Below, piece after piece: positions 36,816 to 45,606 of a stretch of 64,000 nucleotides of DNA. Each line of letters begins with the position of its first letter. Positions within the stretch are counted from its first letter, which is position 1. The notes beneath the pieces are model-generated. The model made no database searches and was not told the DNA's origin. It worked only from the letters and a program-made list of their open reading frames with translations. Made by a program: the position numbers and the translations under genes. The stretch comes from Psychromonas sp030397575 (GTDB lineage Bacteria; Pseudomonadota; Gammaproteobacteria; Enterobacterales; Psychromonadaceae): the NCBI RefSeq assembly GCF_046250175.1, contig NZ_CP176468.1; one strand, given 5' to 3'.

Positions 36816-37316
36816 ATGTTTGAGCTAATCAGTAAGTACTTAGATAAAATAGAAGGCTTTTTTATCGCCAGCATACTCGCAGTGGCTTCACTATTAACCT
36901 TCACACAAGTGTTTTTTCGTTACGCACTAAATGATTCTATTTTTTGGGCTGAGGAAGCGGTTTTATATTTGATTATATCAATGAGCTTTCTTTCCACCAG
37001 TTTGGGAGTTCGAAAGGGCACACACATTACCTTAGATCTATTAAAGTCATGTTTACCGCCATTTATTATTCCTTTTTTTATTCTGATTTCCTCCGTGATC
37101 GGCATTGCCTTTGGCATCGCATTATTTTATTACGGTGGAAATCTTTTTCTTAATACGCTTGAGCGTGGCCAGCTTTCACCGGCATTAAGAATACCTGTCG
37201 CCTCTGTTTATGCCTTTATTCCAGCGACGGCATTACTGCAAATATTCCGATATACAGAAATCATTTATTCAGTATTAAAGAATCATTCTATTAAGAGCCA
37301 GTCTCCTCAACCGTAA
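36816..37316 (+). CDS. dctQ: TRAP transporter small membrane subunit (DctQ type)
   Basis: A 166-aa inner membrane protein with four hydrophobic helices. The DctQ motif FTQVFFRYALNDSIFWAEE lies near residue 27 and SFLSTSLGVRKGTHITLDLL near residue 57. Preceded by AGGAAGG 4-5 nt upstream of the start. It pairs with the DctM subunit encoded next. Confidence 0.93.
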   Translation: MFELISKYLDKIEGFFIASILAVASLLTFTQVFFRYALNDSIFWAEEAVLYLIISMSFLSTSLGVRKGTHITLDLLKSCLPPFIIPFFILISSVIGIAFGIALFYYGGNLFLNTLERGQLSPALRIPVASVYAFIPATALLQIFRYTEIIYSVLKNHSIKSQSPQP

Positions 37317-37376
37317 ATTAGTACAAAGATCCTAATATCTCATTAATGTCCTTTTTTACACAGTAAGGTTTTTCAC

Positions 37377-38651
37377 ATGATAATGTTTTTGTTAATTATT
37401 TTTTTAATCCTGTTATTACTGGGACTGCCTATTTATGGCTCTCTTGCATTCTCTGTTGTTGGTGCAATGGAGGTGACAAATACAATGGATCCTACGATCG
37501 TACCTATGCGAATGTTCTCAGGTATGAATAACTTTTCGTTAATGGCTATTCCATTTTTTATTTTAGCCGCCGAATTAATGCGCGTGGGCGGGTTATCTGC
37601 TCGATTAATTAAACTAGCGCAAGTATTGATTGGTTGGGCGCCTGGTGGTTTAGCGTCTGCTGCTGTGTTGTCTTGTTTATTTTTTGGTTCTATTTCAGGT
37701 TCAAGCCCTGCAACGGTTGTAGCAATTGGTAGCATCATGTTTCCTGCGTTAGTAGCCGCTGGTTACAGTAAACGTTTTGCCATTGGTTTATTAACCACTG
37801 CTGGGACCTTAGGGCCGATTGTACCACCTAGTATCGCATTAATTATTTATGGTTCGGTGACTTCTACTAGTGTTGGCCAATTGTTTGCAGCAGGTATATT
37901 ACCTGCGTTATTACTGGGTGGTTTAATCATCGCTTATTGCATGGTTTATTCAAAAGTAAAAAAATACCCTAATGCGCCTTTCCCTACTTTCAAAGAAGTG
38001 GTTGATGCTTTTAAAGGTTCAGCTTGGGGATTAGGTTTACCGGTAATTCTACTAGGCGGTATCTATAGCGGTATCTTCACTGCGACAGAGTCTGCCGCGG
38101 TTGCCTGTGCATACGGATTATTTGTTGGCATGGTGATTTATAAGCAAGTTAATGCCAAAGCGCTATGGGAAATATTACAAACCACTGGGTTAACTGCGGG
38201 CTCTCTGTTGTTGATTACTGCTGGTGCTTCAGCTTTCTCTTGGTTACTGACCATGACGGGTTCTGCTTCTATTTTAGCTAATTCAGTACTCTCATTAAGT
38301 GATTCTTCTATTGTGATCACTGCATTGTTAAATGTGATTATGTTAATAGCAGGCTTCTTCCTGGACAGCGTGTCGGCGATTATTGTACTAGCGCCATTGA
38401 TGATGCCGATTGCTACAGATGCAGGGATCGATCCCGTTCACTTTGGCATTATTAACTTGGTTAACTATTCCGTGGGAATGATCACGCCGCCTGTGGGCTT
38501 AAACCTTTTTGTTGCCGTGGCAATTTCAAAAATGAACCTATTAGAGATCTTCAGAGGGTGTATTCCATTCTTAACCATCATGATTATCGGGCTAGTGATT
38601 ATCACTTATGTACCTTGGTTAAGTTTGGCAATACCTAGCCTCTTATATTAG
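37377..38651 (+). CDS. dctM: TRAP transporter large membrane subunit (DctM type)
   Basis: A 424-aa multi-spanning sodium-coupled permease subunit. Family blocks are AIPFFILAAELMRVGGLS near residue 58, SCLFFGSISGSSPATVVAIG near residue 100, GTLGPIVPPSIALIIYG near 143 and NLVNYSVGMITPPVGLNLFV near 362. Third gene of the dctPQM operon; the aspartate-dehydrogenase-family gene follows after 78 nt on the same strand and may be cotranscribed. Confidence 0.95.
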   Translation: MIMFLLIIFLILLLLGLPIYGSLAFSVVGAMEVTNTMDPTIVPMRMFSGMNNFSLMAIPFFILAAELMRVGGLSARLIKLAQVLIGWAPGGLASAAVLSCLFFGSISGSSPATVVAIGSIMFPALVAAGYSKRFAIGLLTTAGTLGPIVPPSIALIIYGSVTSTSVGQLFAAGILPALLLGGLIIAYCMVYSKVKKYPNAPFPTFKEVVDAFKGSAWGLGLPVILLGGIYSGIFTATESAAVACAYGLFVGMVIYKQVNAKALWEILQTTGLTAGSLLLITAGASAFSWLLTMTGSASILANSVLSLSDSSIVITALLNVIMLIAGFFLDSVSAIIVLAPLMMPIATDAGIDPVHFGIINLVNYSVGMITPPVGLNLFVAVAISKMNLLEIFRGCIPFLTIMIIGLVIITYVPWLSLAIPSLLY

Positions 38652-38728
38652 GCCATCGTAAAAGTGAATTAAAAAGCAGGCTAACTATTAACTATGTCGT
38701 TGCTATATATATTTAACAAAGGGTTACA

Positions 38729-39565
38729 ATGAAACATATACGAAAATTAAAAGTAGGCATCATTGGTTTAGGTGCGATAGGTCGAGAAGTGGCTAATCGT
38801 ATCGAAAGTGGCAAGGTTGGCGAAGCGCAGCTTGTATCTTTACTGTGTAGAGATAAAAATAAAAACCTTTTATTAAGTGCAGATCAATCGGAACATTTTA
38901 AATCAATTATTACTGATGATATTGATGAGTTTTTTGCTGCACAGCCAGACATTGTGATAGAAGCCGCTGGGCAGCCTACTTTAAAGCATTATGGTGAAAT
39001 GGTATTAGCAAAAGGGATTGACCTATTAGTGTCTAGCATTGGTTTGTTCACTGATGATCGAGCTTTAACTCAATTTATTGAGGCAGCGGACCGATCTGGC
39101 GCGAAGATCTTACTTTCCACTGGAGCGTTACCTGCAGTTGATTGGATGTCAGCTGCCTCATTATCTGAAGTGAATAATATTTCAATTACTCAAACAAAAC
39201 CGGTGACCTCATGGAAGAACACACCTGCTGAAGAGTTTATTGATCTCAACTCATTACAAGATCCTACTTGTTTCTTTGAAGGGACGGCTCGTGAATCGGC
39301 TAATCTTTTTCCTAAAAGCAGTAATATAAGTGCGATGCTTGCTCTGGCAACCATAGGGTTAGATCAGACAAAGGTGAAGCTCGTTGCAGATCCAACAAGT
39401 GAAATCATGAATACCTATATCGACTTTGACAGTACTGTGGGTAAGCTGCAAGTAAATTGGCAAGGTGTCCCATCTATAACTAATCCAAGTACTAGTGCCG
39501 ATGTGCCTTTAGCAATTGTTAAATGTATTAGAAACTTATCATCGTCGATCAATTACGGCGCGTAG
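38729..39565 (+). CDS. Aspartate dehydrogenase (NadX)-family protein with altered active site
   Basis: A 278-aa NAD(P)-binding protein. The dinucleotide motif VGIIGLGAIGREVANRI is at residues 9-25, and TSWKNTPAEEF, FFEGTARESANLFPKSSN and KLVADPTSE match the L-aspartate dehydrogenase family (about 265 aa). The family normally has a catalytic His in an N-x-H pattern after the ADP block; here it reads MNTYID, so the residue is Tyr230 (codon TAT at 39416-39418, one base from CAT). Located 78 nt after dctM, so it may act on the transported substrate, possibly an amino acid or keto acid. Homology is strong, activity is uncertain. Confidence 0.8.
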   Translation: MKHIRKLKVGIIGLGAIGREVANRIESGKVGEAQLVSLLCRDKNKNLLLSADQSEHFKSIITDDIDEFFAAQPDIVIEAAGQPTLKHYGEMVLAKGIDLLVSSIGLFTDDRALTQFIEAADRSGAKILLSTGALPAVDWMSAASLSEVNNISITQTKPVTSWKNTPAEEFIDLNSLQDPTCFFEGTARESANLFPKSSNISAMLALATIGLDQTKVKLVADPTSEIMNTYIDFDSTVGKLQVNWQGVPSITNPSTSADVPLAIVKCIRNLSSSINYGA

Positions 39566-39572
39566 TAAACGT

Positions 39573-39612
39573 CCAGTAGCATTGTGAGTAACTCTACTCA
39601 TTCTGCTACTGG
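39573..39612. terminator. Two-part hairpin between convergent genes
   Basis: CCAGTAGCA/TGCTACTGG (9 bp) encloses TGAGTA-ACTC-TACTCA (6 bp) in the gap between the dehydrogenase-family gene and the ABM gene, suitable as a bidirectional terminator though the T tracts are weak. Confidence 0.7.
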
Positions 39613-39626
39613 GGTTATAAATGCTT

Positions 39627-39917
39627 TTAACTGATATCAGTCATTTCATTCAAGCTAACACTTTCTATGCAGCCTACTGTTGCTGCTTTATAGCTCTTGA
39701 GGTTTTGATGGTTCATATGAGCTTGCCATGCTTCTCTTGATTCCCAAGTTTCAAAGAATAGGAAGTGTGTTGCATCGTCATTATCTTGATGTAGCGTGTA
39801 ATTGATACAGCCTTGCTCTGTGCGTGTTGCTGCGGTCAATTTTAACAGTGCAGTTGTTACTCGTTCTAGTTTATCTTTTTTAACAATAATATTGGCAGTA
39901 ATAGTAAGTTGAGTCAT
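39627..39917 (-). CDS. Antibiotic biosynthesis monooxygenase (ABM)-domain protein
   Basis: A 96-aa protein of the dimeric alpha-beta barrel ABM fold: LTITANIIVKKDKLERV at the start, EQGCINYTLHQDNDDATHF and FFETWESREAWQAHM are typical. Members act as small monooxygenases (YgiN-like quinol) or as heme- or intermediate-binding proteins; the exact role is open. The ATG at 39917 is chosen because GGAAA lies 6-8 nt upstream; the frame has another ATG 18 nt earlier. Convergent with the dehydrogenase-family gene; yddG lies upstream on the same strand. Confidence 0.8.
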   Translation of the reverse strand: MTQLTITANIIVKKDKLERVTTALLKLTAATRTEQGCINYTLHQDNDDATHFLFFETWESREAWQAHMNHQNLKSYKAATVGCIESVSLNEMTDIS

Positions 39918-40065
39918 TGGTGTTTCCTTTATCATTATTCATCAGCGAGTTATTGTTTAAATATTTATATTAAACGACTAAAAGCTTGATGAACATTAAT
40001 GTCATTTTTAATGTTCATAAATGATAAGTAAAAGCGAACATCCATTTTTAATAAAGTGAATACTC

Positions 40066-40995
40066 TTAACTAGTTTGATTACCTTCTGGTTTTGATCTGG
40101 TTACTAAAAAGCAGATCAGAGACCCTAAGGTTACTAGCGCGACACCTTGCCAAAACGATCCTGTTAAAGATAACGATAAATAAACAGAAGCGAATAGCGT
40201 AGAGAACACAGGCGTAAAGTAGGAAAGCGTGCCTAATAATATAATGTTACCGCCTATCACTGCTTGATTCCATAATGCATAGCCAGTACCAATACTGATC
40301 CCTGCAATCACTAAGATTAAAGTAGAAGGCAGCGTGAAATGTATGCTTGGTTCATGGCTGAAAAAGTACTTTACCCATAGTGTGATTGCGGTGGCGGCAA
40401 AGAATAATACAATGGCATTTTTACCATTGCTGATTTTTTTAGTGATCACACAATAGATAGCCCAAATAAATGCAGCTGAAAAAGCCATTAAATAAGTGAT
40501 TGGATTATCTGAAATATTGGTAACCAATGTATTGATTGAAATGTCTTGATCACCAGCAATACACCATCCTACACCTGCGAACGCAATAAGAATGCTCGGA
40601 TATACTAAAATATTCACTTTCTTAGGGTTAATTAACACACTTAATAATATTGTTAGTGCCGGCCATAGGTAGTTAATAATGGACATTTCCATGGCTTGAT
40701 GTCGATCGTTTGCCATCCCCAAGGATAATGCTAAGCAGATTTCATAGGTAACAAATAAACCACCGCCAATGAGTAAATAACGCATAGGGTAATCTTTAAT
40801 CTTAGGAACACCCATCACACACATTAAAAATAGAGCACTGATACTATACATCATCGCTGCCCCTGCAATTGGGCTAAATAACTCAGATAAATCTCTGATT
40901 AATGCCGCAACAGAGCTCCAAAGCAAAATGGCAAAAACGCCATAAAATGTATATCTATTTTTATTAATAAAGGACATAAACACCATGTTTATCAT
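40066..40995 (-). CDS. yddG: Aromatic amino acid exporter YddG (DMT/EamA superfamily)
   Basis: A 309-aa protein with ten predicted membrane helices. It follows E. coli YddG closely in outline: AILLWSSVAALIRDLSE near residue 22, YEICLALSLGMA near residue 85, NYLWPALTIL near residue 108, AFIWAIYCVITKK near 178 and LSYFTPVFSTLFASV near 260. YddG exports aromatic amino acids and related compounds. Three ATGs (40995, 40986, 40977) are possible starts and no clear ribosome binding site separates them. It stands close to the TRAP and dehydrogenase-family genes, so import and export of related amino or keto acids may be linked. Confidence 0.85.
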   Translation of the reverse strand: MINMVFMSFINKNRYTFYGVFAILLWSSVAALIRDLSELFSPIAGAAMMYSISALFLMCVMGVPKIKDYPMRYLLIGGGLFVTYEICLALSLGMANDRHQAMEMSIINYLWPALTILLSVLINPKKVNILVYPSILIAFAGVGWCIAGDQDISINTLVTNISDNPITYLMAFSAAFIWAIYCVITKKISNGKNAIVLFFAATAITLWVKYFFSHEPSIHFTLPSTLILVIAGISIGTGYALWNQAVIGGNIILLGTLSYFTPVFSTLFASVYLSLSLTGSFWQGVALVTLGSLICFLVTRSKPEGNQTS

Positions 40996-41179
40996 TATAT
41001 TAAAATCGGATCCTCATTATGGATATTAATCATGTGGATGCAATAGATTAACTTAATTATTCAATGCTATTTTAGGTTATTCTATCCTAACTTATCCTAT
41101 TAATAGACTAGGTAGAGGTTATGCCTGTGTATGGGAAAGAGCGAGTTGTTTTATGGTTAACTGTTAAGGTGAGTATTGA

Positions 41180-42193
41180 ATGTTAGATGCGATTTGTATT
41201 TTATCTAAAGGCCATCAGCCGACTAAGCATTATCAGACTGCGGAAGGTGAAGCTAAAGCGCAAACGATTTTTTCTATTTTTGAATTCAAATTACTGCCAA
41301 CTGAACAAATTGAGCAATATCGACACGCTTTGTACTGTCCTGAATGCTTACAAGTTGCGTATTTTAGACGCGCCTCTAAAGATGGTAAACAGGCTTGCTT
41401 TGGCTCTCGTTATCATCTTGCAGGGTGTTCAGAACTAAATACTCATAGTCGAGATAAAAACATAGTCAGCGAGAGTAAGCTCCTGCAATCAGAACATGTG
41501 CTGGTGGAGTCAAAGGGTAATCAATTGCCTCAAGTTGTTGTAGCCCCTGATGCCGATTCTGTTGCATCGTTAGACAAATCAAAAAAGCTAAAACTAAGTG
41601 AGCAAGGATTCACGATCGACTTCACTGCGAAGCGTATTATAAAAAGTAAGCCTTTATTAGCTGATATCAAAAAAATAGAGAGTTCAACAGCGAATAAATC
41701 AAACAACACTGATCGTGAACATTCAGTACTTAAACAAAGTGAGCAAACAGATAAACCAGTAACACAAACGCTAAGCGCGTTACTAAAAAGTCTATTCAAG
41801 AAAAGCTCTTTAGCAACCTCTGATGTTTGGGTACATACCAGTGAAAAACATCGTTGGCGAGCTAAAAACTTATTTGTGCATTTTCGTGATGCTGAACAGC
41901 TAGAAAAAGTGGCTCCTAGAATGTATTGGGGAAACATTAGTCATAGCGATAGCCAGTTGTTGTGGTTAAATGTCGCTGATAACAAACAGCTCTCTATTCC
42001 TATTAGTCATTTCAAAGAGGAATTGTTATCGCGATATGAGATCACGCAGGCCGAAGATTTAAAAGGAGCAAAAATAATTCTTTTTGCTAAATGCCTTAAT
42101 AATAAACAGAAAAGTCGACAGTTTTTAACGCTTTGGGATAATGACCTACAGTATTTACACCTCGTTTTGACGAAACCTAACACAGTGAGTTGA
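41180..42193 (+). CDS. Protein of unknown function with N-terminal cysteine cluster
   Basis: A 337-aa protein with no signal peptide or membrane segment that I recognise in no named family. Residues 50-85 hold a possible metal site: YCPECLQ, then RRASKDGKQACFGSRYH and LAGC, so four cysteines plus a histidine. The middle (about 90-215) is polar, low in hydrophobic content and probably disordered. The last 120 residues (from TSDVWVHTSEKHRWRAK) look folded, with alternating strands (KIILFAKC, FLTLWDNDLQYLHLVL) suggestive of a small beta domain. Codon use looks like its neighbours. Monocistronic between yddG and chrA. Confidence 0.75.
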   Translation: MLDAICILSKGHQPTKHYQTAEGEAKAQTIFSIFEFKLLPTEQIEQYRHALYCPECLQVAYFRRASKDGKQACFGSRYHLAGCSELNTHSRDKNIVSESKLLQSEHVLVESKGNQLPQVVVAPDADSVASLDKSKKLKLSEQGFTIDFTAKRIIKSKPLLADIKKIESSTANKSNNTDREHSVLKQSEQTDKPVTQTLSALLKSLFKKSSLATSDVWVHTSEKHRWRAKNLFVHFRDAEQLEKVAPRMYWGNISHSDSQLLWLNVADNKQLSIPISHFKEELLSRYEITQAEDLKGAKIILFAKCLNNKQKSRQFLTLWDNDLQYLHLVLTKPNTVS

Positions 42194-42550
42194 ATAAATT
42201 GCTTTGCTGTAAAAGTAGAGCAAATAACGCTTTAAAAAGTGATAAAGTGAAAATAACTCCCCATATCTCTGCTAACCTCCTTTGACAGTCTTTTCTTTAA
42301 TTTATGTATTAAATATTGCACTTGTCATTTTTCTGTCATCTAACTGATGTAATTTTGATTTGTTTAAATGCCGCAGTTGCCGTCAAAATCAATTTGGTAT
42401 TTATTTTTTGAGTTCAAGTCATGCGAATCACTGGTTATTTTAAGCTAAATGTTAAAAGCTGACCTTCAGTTTACAAATGATGCAAATTGATTGGGTTGGT
42501 CTTATATCAGTTAGGTGACTTGCATAATTGCTATTAATGCATAGATAAAA
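42194..42550. other. Intergenic region upstream of chrA
   Basis: About 375 nt of AT-rich sequence up to the chrA start with no supported gene, hairpin or obvious operator. Confidence 0.5.
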
Positions 42551-42571
42551 TTGACAATGGAAGCGTCGACA

Positions 42572-43744
42572 ATGTGGAACATATTTAAAACTTTCTTACT
42601 CTTAGGTTGTTATAGTTTTGGCGGCCCAGCCGCTCATATCGCTTATTTTAGGGAGACATTTGTTCAACGTTTAGCTTGGTTAAGCGAGCGTCAATATGCT
42701 GAGTTTGTTGCCCTAAGTCAGTTTTTACCGGGTCCAGGTTCAAGCCAAGTTGGTTTTGCTATCGGTTACCACAGAGCAGGATTAAAGGGCGCAATATGTG
42801 CCTTTCTAGGGTTTACCTTACCGTCTATTATGTTAGTGAGCATATTAGCCATCAGTGCAGGATACTTAATTGACAATAGTATATTTCATTCAGTGATCCA
42901 TGGACTGAAGTTACTTGCGGTTGTGGTTGTTTTAGATGCCGTTCTGATGATGTATAAACAATTTTGTAAAGATAAAGCGCATATATCGCTTTGTTTACTA
43001 AGCGCTTGCGCTTTACTGGTTATGCCAAGTGTTATTACTCAATTACTGGTATTACTGCTTGCTGCGTTAACCGGTGTGGTTTTATTTAAAATGAAAGAAC
43101 AGGAGTTTACCGATAAAAAAACACATTGTTTGATTCTTAATCCTCTACGCTCATTACATTACCGCCCGTTATCATTGTTTATTCTGTTACTGTGCATCAT
43201 CCCATTCTTAGCCAGTTTTACACCTTTATTCTCAGTCTTTTCAGACTTTTTCCAAGCGGGTAGTTTAGTGTTTGGTGGGGGGCATGTTGTTCTCCCTTTA
43301 TTACAAAATATCGTTGCTGAACAGTTAACGTCGGATCAATTCTTAACGGGGTACGCCATTGCCCAAGCGGTGCCAGGGCCAATGTTTACCTTTGCGACTT
43401 ATATTGGCTACTTTATGTTGCCTGAAATGCCGTTACTAGGGGCGTTAGTGGCGACACTTGGGGTATTTTTACCGGGCTTCTTATTACTATTAGCTTGTTT
43501 AAAAAATTGGCAACGCCTTGCAAAAATTCCTTGCATTAATGCTGCTATCAGTGGGGTTAATGCTGCAGTTGTTGGTTTGTTGATTAGTGCGCTATATCAA
43601 CCTGTGTTTATAAGTGCGGTCTTTGATGGCTTAGATATGGCGATCATTCTAGTTGGCGTTTACCTACATAAAAATCTTAAGTTTCCGATTGTATACCTAG
43701 TACTTTTATTCGCCATGATAGGTTTGGTGTTAGGCTATATTTAA
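42572..43744 (+). CDS. chrA: Chromate transporter (CHR family)
   Basis: A 390-aa membrane protein with two homologous CHR halves. The first has the hallmark LLGCYSFGGPAAHIAYF at residues 8-24 and ALSQFLPGPGSSQVGFAIG near residue 50; the second has LVFGGGHVVLPLL near residue 232 and AQAVPGPMFTFATYIG near 264. ChrA-type proteins export chromate; many family members have no demonstrated substrate. The ATG at 42572 is chosen because GGAAG is 8 nt upstream and the family starts here. Has its own terminator. Confidence 0.9.
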   Translation: MWNIFKTFLLLGCYSFGGPAAHIAYFRETFVQRLAWLSERQYAEFVALSQFLPGPGSSQVGFAIGYHRAGLKGAICAFLGFTLPSIMLVSILAISAGYLIDNSIFHSVIHGLKLLAVVVVLDAVLMMYKQFCKDKAHISLCLLSACALLVMPSVITQLLVLLLAALTGVVLFKMKEQEFTDKKTHCLILNPLRSLHYRPLSLFILLLCIIPFLASFTPLFSVFSDFFQAGSLVFGGGHVVLPLLQNIVAEQLTSDQFLTGYAIAQAVPGPMFTFATYIGYFMLPEMPLLGALVATLGVFLPGFLLLLACLKNWQRLAKIPCINAAISGVNAAVVGLLISALYQPVFISAVFDGLDMAIILVGVYLHKNLKFPIVYLVLLFAMIGLVLGYI

Positions 43745-43750
43745 ACATAA

Positions 43751-43784
43751 AAAAATCCGATACTTATAAAAGCATCGGATTTTT
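43751..43784. terminator. Bidirectional terminator between chrA and ybiT
   Basis: AAAAATCCGAT (43751-43761) pairs perfectly with ATCGGATTTTT (43774-43784) with a 12-nt loop between the convergent genes. Confidence 0.9.
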
Positions 43785-43836
43785 AGATTTCATTAAACTT
43801 AATGGCTAAATGAATAGCAAAAGTTAATCATTAAAG

Positions 43837-45429
43837 TTACTCACCAACACCTTGGCTTTTTAGGTACTCTTCGTAAGTACCGTGGAAATCAACCACTTCA
43901 TTTTCTTTGATTTCGATAATACGTGTTGCTAATGAAGATACAAACTCACGGTCATGACTGACAAATAATAGAGTGCCTTCATAGTTTTCTAAGGCTAAGT
44001 TTAATGATTCAATCGATTCCATATCCAAGTGATTGGTTGGTTCATCCATTAGCAAGATATTTGGTTTATTCATCATTAACTTACCAAACAGCATACGACC
44101 TTGCTCACCACCAGAGATGATTTTAACTGATTTAGTGATGTCATTTGCACCAAATAGTAAACGACCTAATGTACCACGTACGACTTGCTCATCATCGCCT
44201 TCTTGCATCCATTGACCCATCCAGTCCATTAGATTTTGGTCTTTTTCAAAATCAGATGAGTGGTCCTGTGCGTAGTAACCTAATTGTGCATTTTCAGACC
44301 ATTTGTATTCACCTGAAGATAACTCAATTTCACCCATTAAAGTACGTAATAGGGTTGTTTTACCCACACCATTTTGGCCAATGATAGCAACGCGTTCACC
44401 TACTTCGATCATTAGGTTTAAGTCTTTAAATAAGGTGTTGTCGAAGCTCTTCGTCATCGCAACGGTTTCTAATGCGTTACGGAACAGTTTCTTCTCTTGT
44501 TTAAAGACAATGTAAGGGTTAACACGGCTAGATGCTTTAACTTCATCTAACTGGATTTTATCCATTTGCTTAGCACGAGATGTAGCTTGTTTTGCTTTTG
44601 ATGCATTTGCAGAGAAACGGCTTACGAATTCTTGTAATTCAGATAGTTGTGCTTTCTTCTTCGCATTCTCAGATAATAGACGTTCACGTGCTTGTGTCGC
44701 GGCAGTCATGTACTCATCGTAGTTACCTGGATATAAACGTAATTCACCGTAATCGATATCAGCCATGTGTGTACATACTGAGTTTAAGAAGTGACGGTCA
44801 TGCGAGATGATAACCATAGTACATTGACGTGCATTTAATTCAGTTTCTAACCAGCGGATAGTATCGATATCCAAGTTATTGGTTGGCTCATCAAGAAGCA
44901 TGATATCTGGATTTGAGAAAAGTACTTGTGCTAGTAACACACGTAGTTTCCAACCAGGTGCAACTTCAGACATTGGGCCGTAATGTTGTTCTAATGGAAT
45001 ACCAACGCTTAATAGGATTTCCCCAGCGCGTGAATCGGCTGTGTACCCATCCATTTCTGCAAACTCAGTTTCTAAATCAGCTACCTTCATCCCATCTTCT
45101 TCACTCATTTCAGGTAAAGAGTAAATGCGGTTACGCTCATTCATTACTTCCCACATCTCTTTGTGGCCCATCAATACTGTATCTAGTACTGTGTGCTCTT
45201 CAAAGGCAAACTGGTCCTGATGTAGTTTAGCAATACGCTCATTAGGATCTTTAGTTACATTACCAGCGCTTGGCTCTAGATCACCGGTTAAGATTTTCAT
45301 GAAGGTTGATTTACCACAACCATTTGCACCGATTAAACCGTAGCGGTTTCCAGTACCAAATTTCACAGAGATATTTTCAAAAAGTGGTTTTGCACCAAAT
45401 TGCATGGTGATGTTATTTGTACTTAACAC
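43837..45429 (-). CDS. ybiT: ABC-F family ATPase YbiT
   Basis: A soluble 530-aa protein with two ABC ATPase domains and no membrane part, as in ribosome-associated ABC-F translation factors. Walker A sites are GANGCGKST near residue 34 and GQNGVGKTT near residue 350; Walker B LLDEPTNNLD and LMDEPTNHLD. The first signature is degenerate (VAPGWKLRVLLAQ instead of LSGGQ), a known YbiT trait, the second is ISGGEQGRM. The inter-domain linker with SRAKQMDKI is the P-site tRNA interaction motif. YbiT's cellular role is still poorly defined. Confidence 0.92.
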   Translation of the reverse strand: MLSTNNITMQFGAKPLFENISVKFGTGNRYGLIGANGCGKSTFMKILTGDLEPSAGNVTKDPNERIAKLHQDQFAFEEHTVLDTVLMGHKEMWEVMNERNRIYSLPEMSEEDGMKVADLETEFAEMDGYTADSRAGEILLSVGIPLEQHYGPMSEVAPGWKLRVLLAQVLFSNPDIMLLDEPTNNLDIDTIRWLETELNARQCTMVIISHDRHFLNSVCTHMADIDYGELRLYPGNYDEYMTAATQARERLLSENAKKKAQLSELQEFVSRFSANASKAKQATSRAKQMDKIQLDEVKASSRVNPYIVFKQEKKLFRNALETVAMTKSFDNTLFKDLNLMIEVGERVAIIGQNGVGKTTLLRTLMGEIELSSGEYKWSENAQLGYYAQDHSSDFEKDQNLMDWMGQWMQEGDDEQVVRGTLGRLLFGANDITKSVKIISGGEQGRMLFGKLMMNKPNILLMDEPTNHLDMESIESLNLALENYEGTLLFVSHDREFVSSLATRIIEIKENEVVDFHGTYEEYLKSQGVGE

Positions 45430-45606
45430 GGCTTATTCCTAAATAGTTTGAGTATTGCTTTTTTAAAGAGGAGTATTATACATATACCGTGAGGTTAATC
45501 ACCTTTCAATTGTATGAATTTTATGCGTTGGTTTCGATAGCGTGTAAAGCCTGCTTAAGGTAAGCTACGCGCCTTAGGCATATGCCGTATTTTAATGAGA
45601 TGTTAT

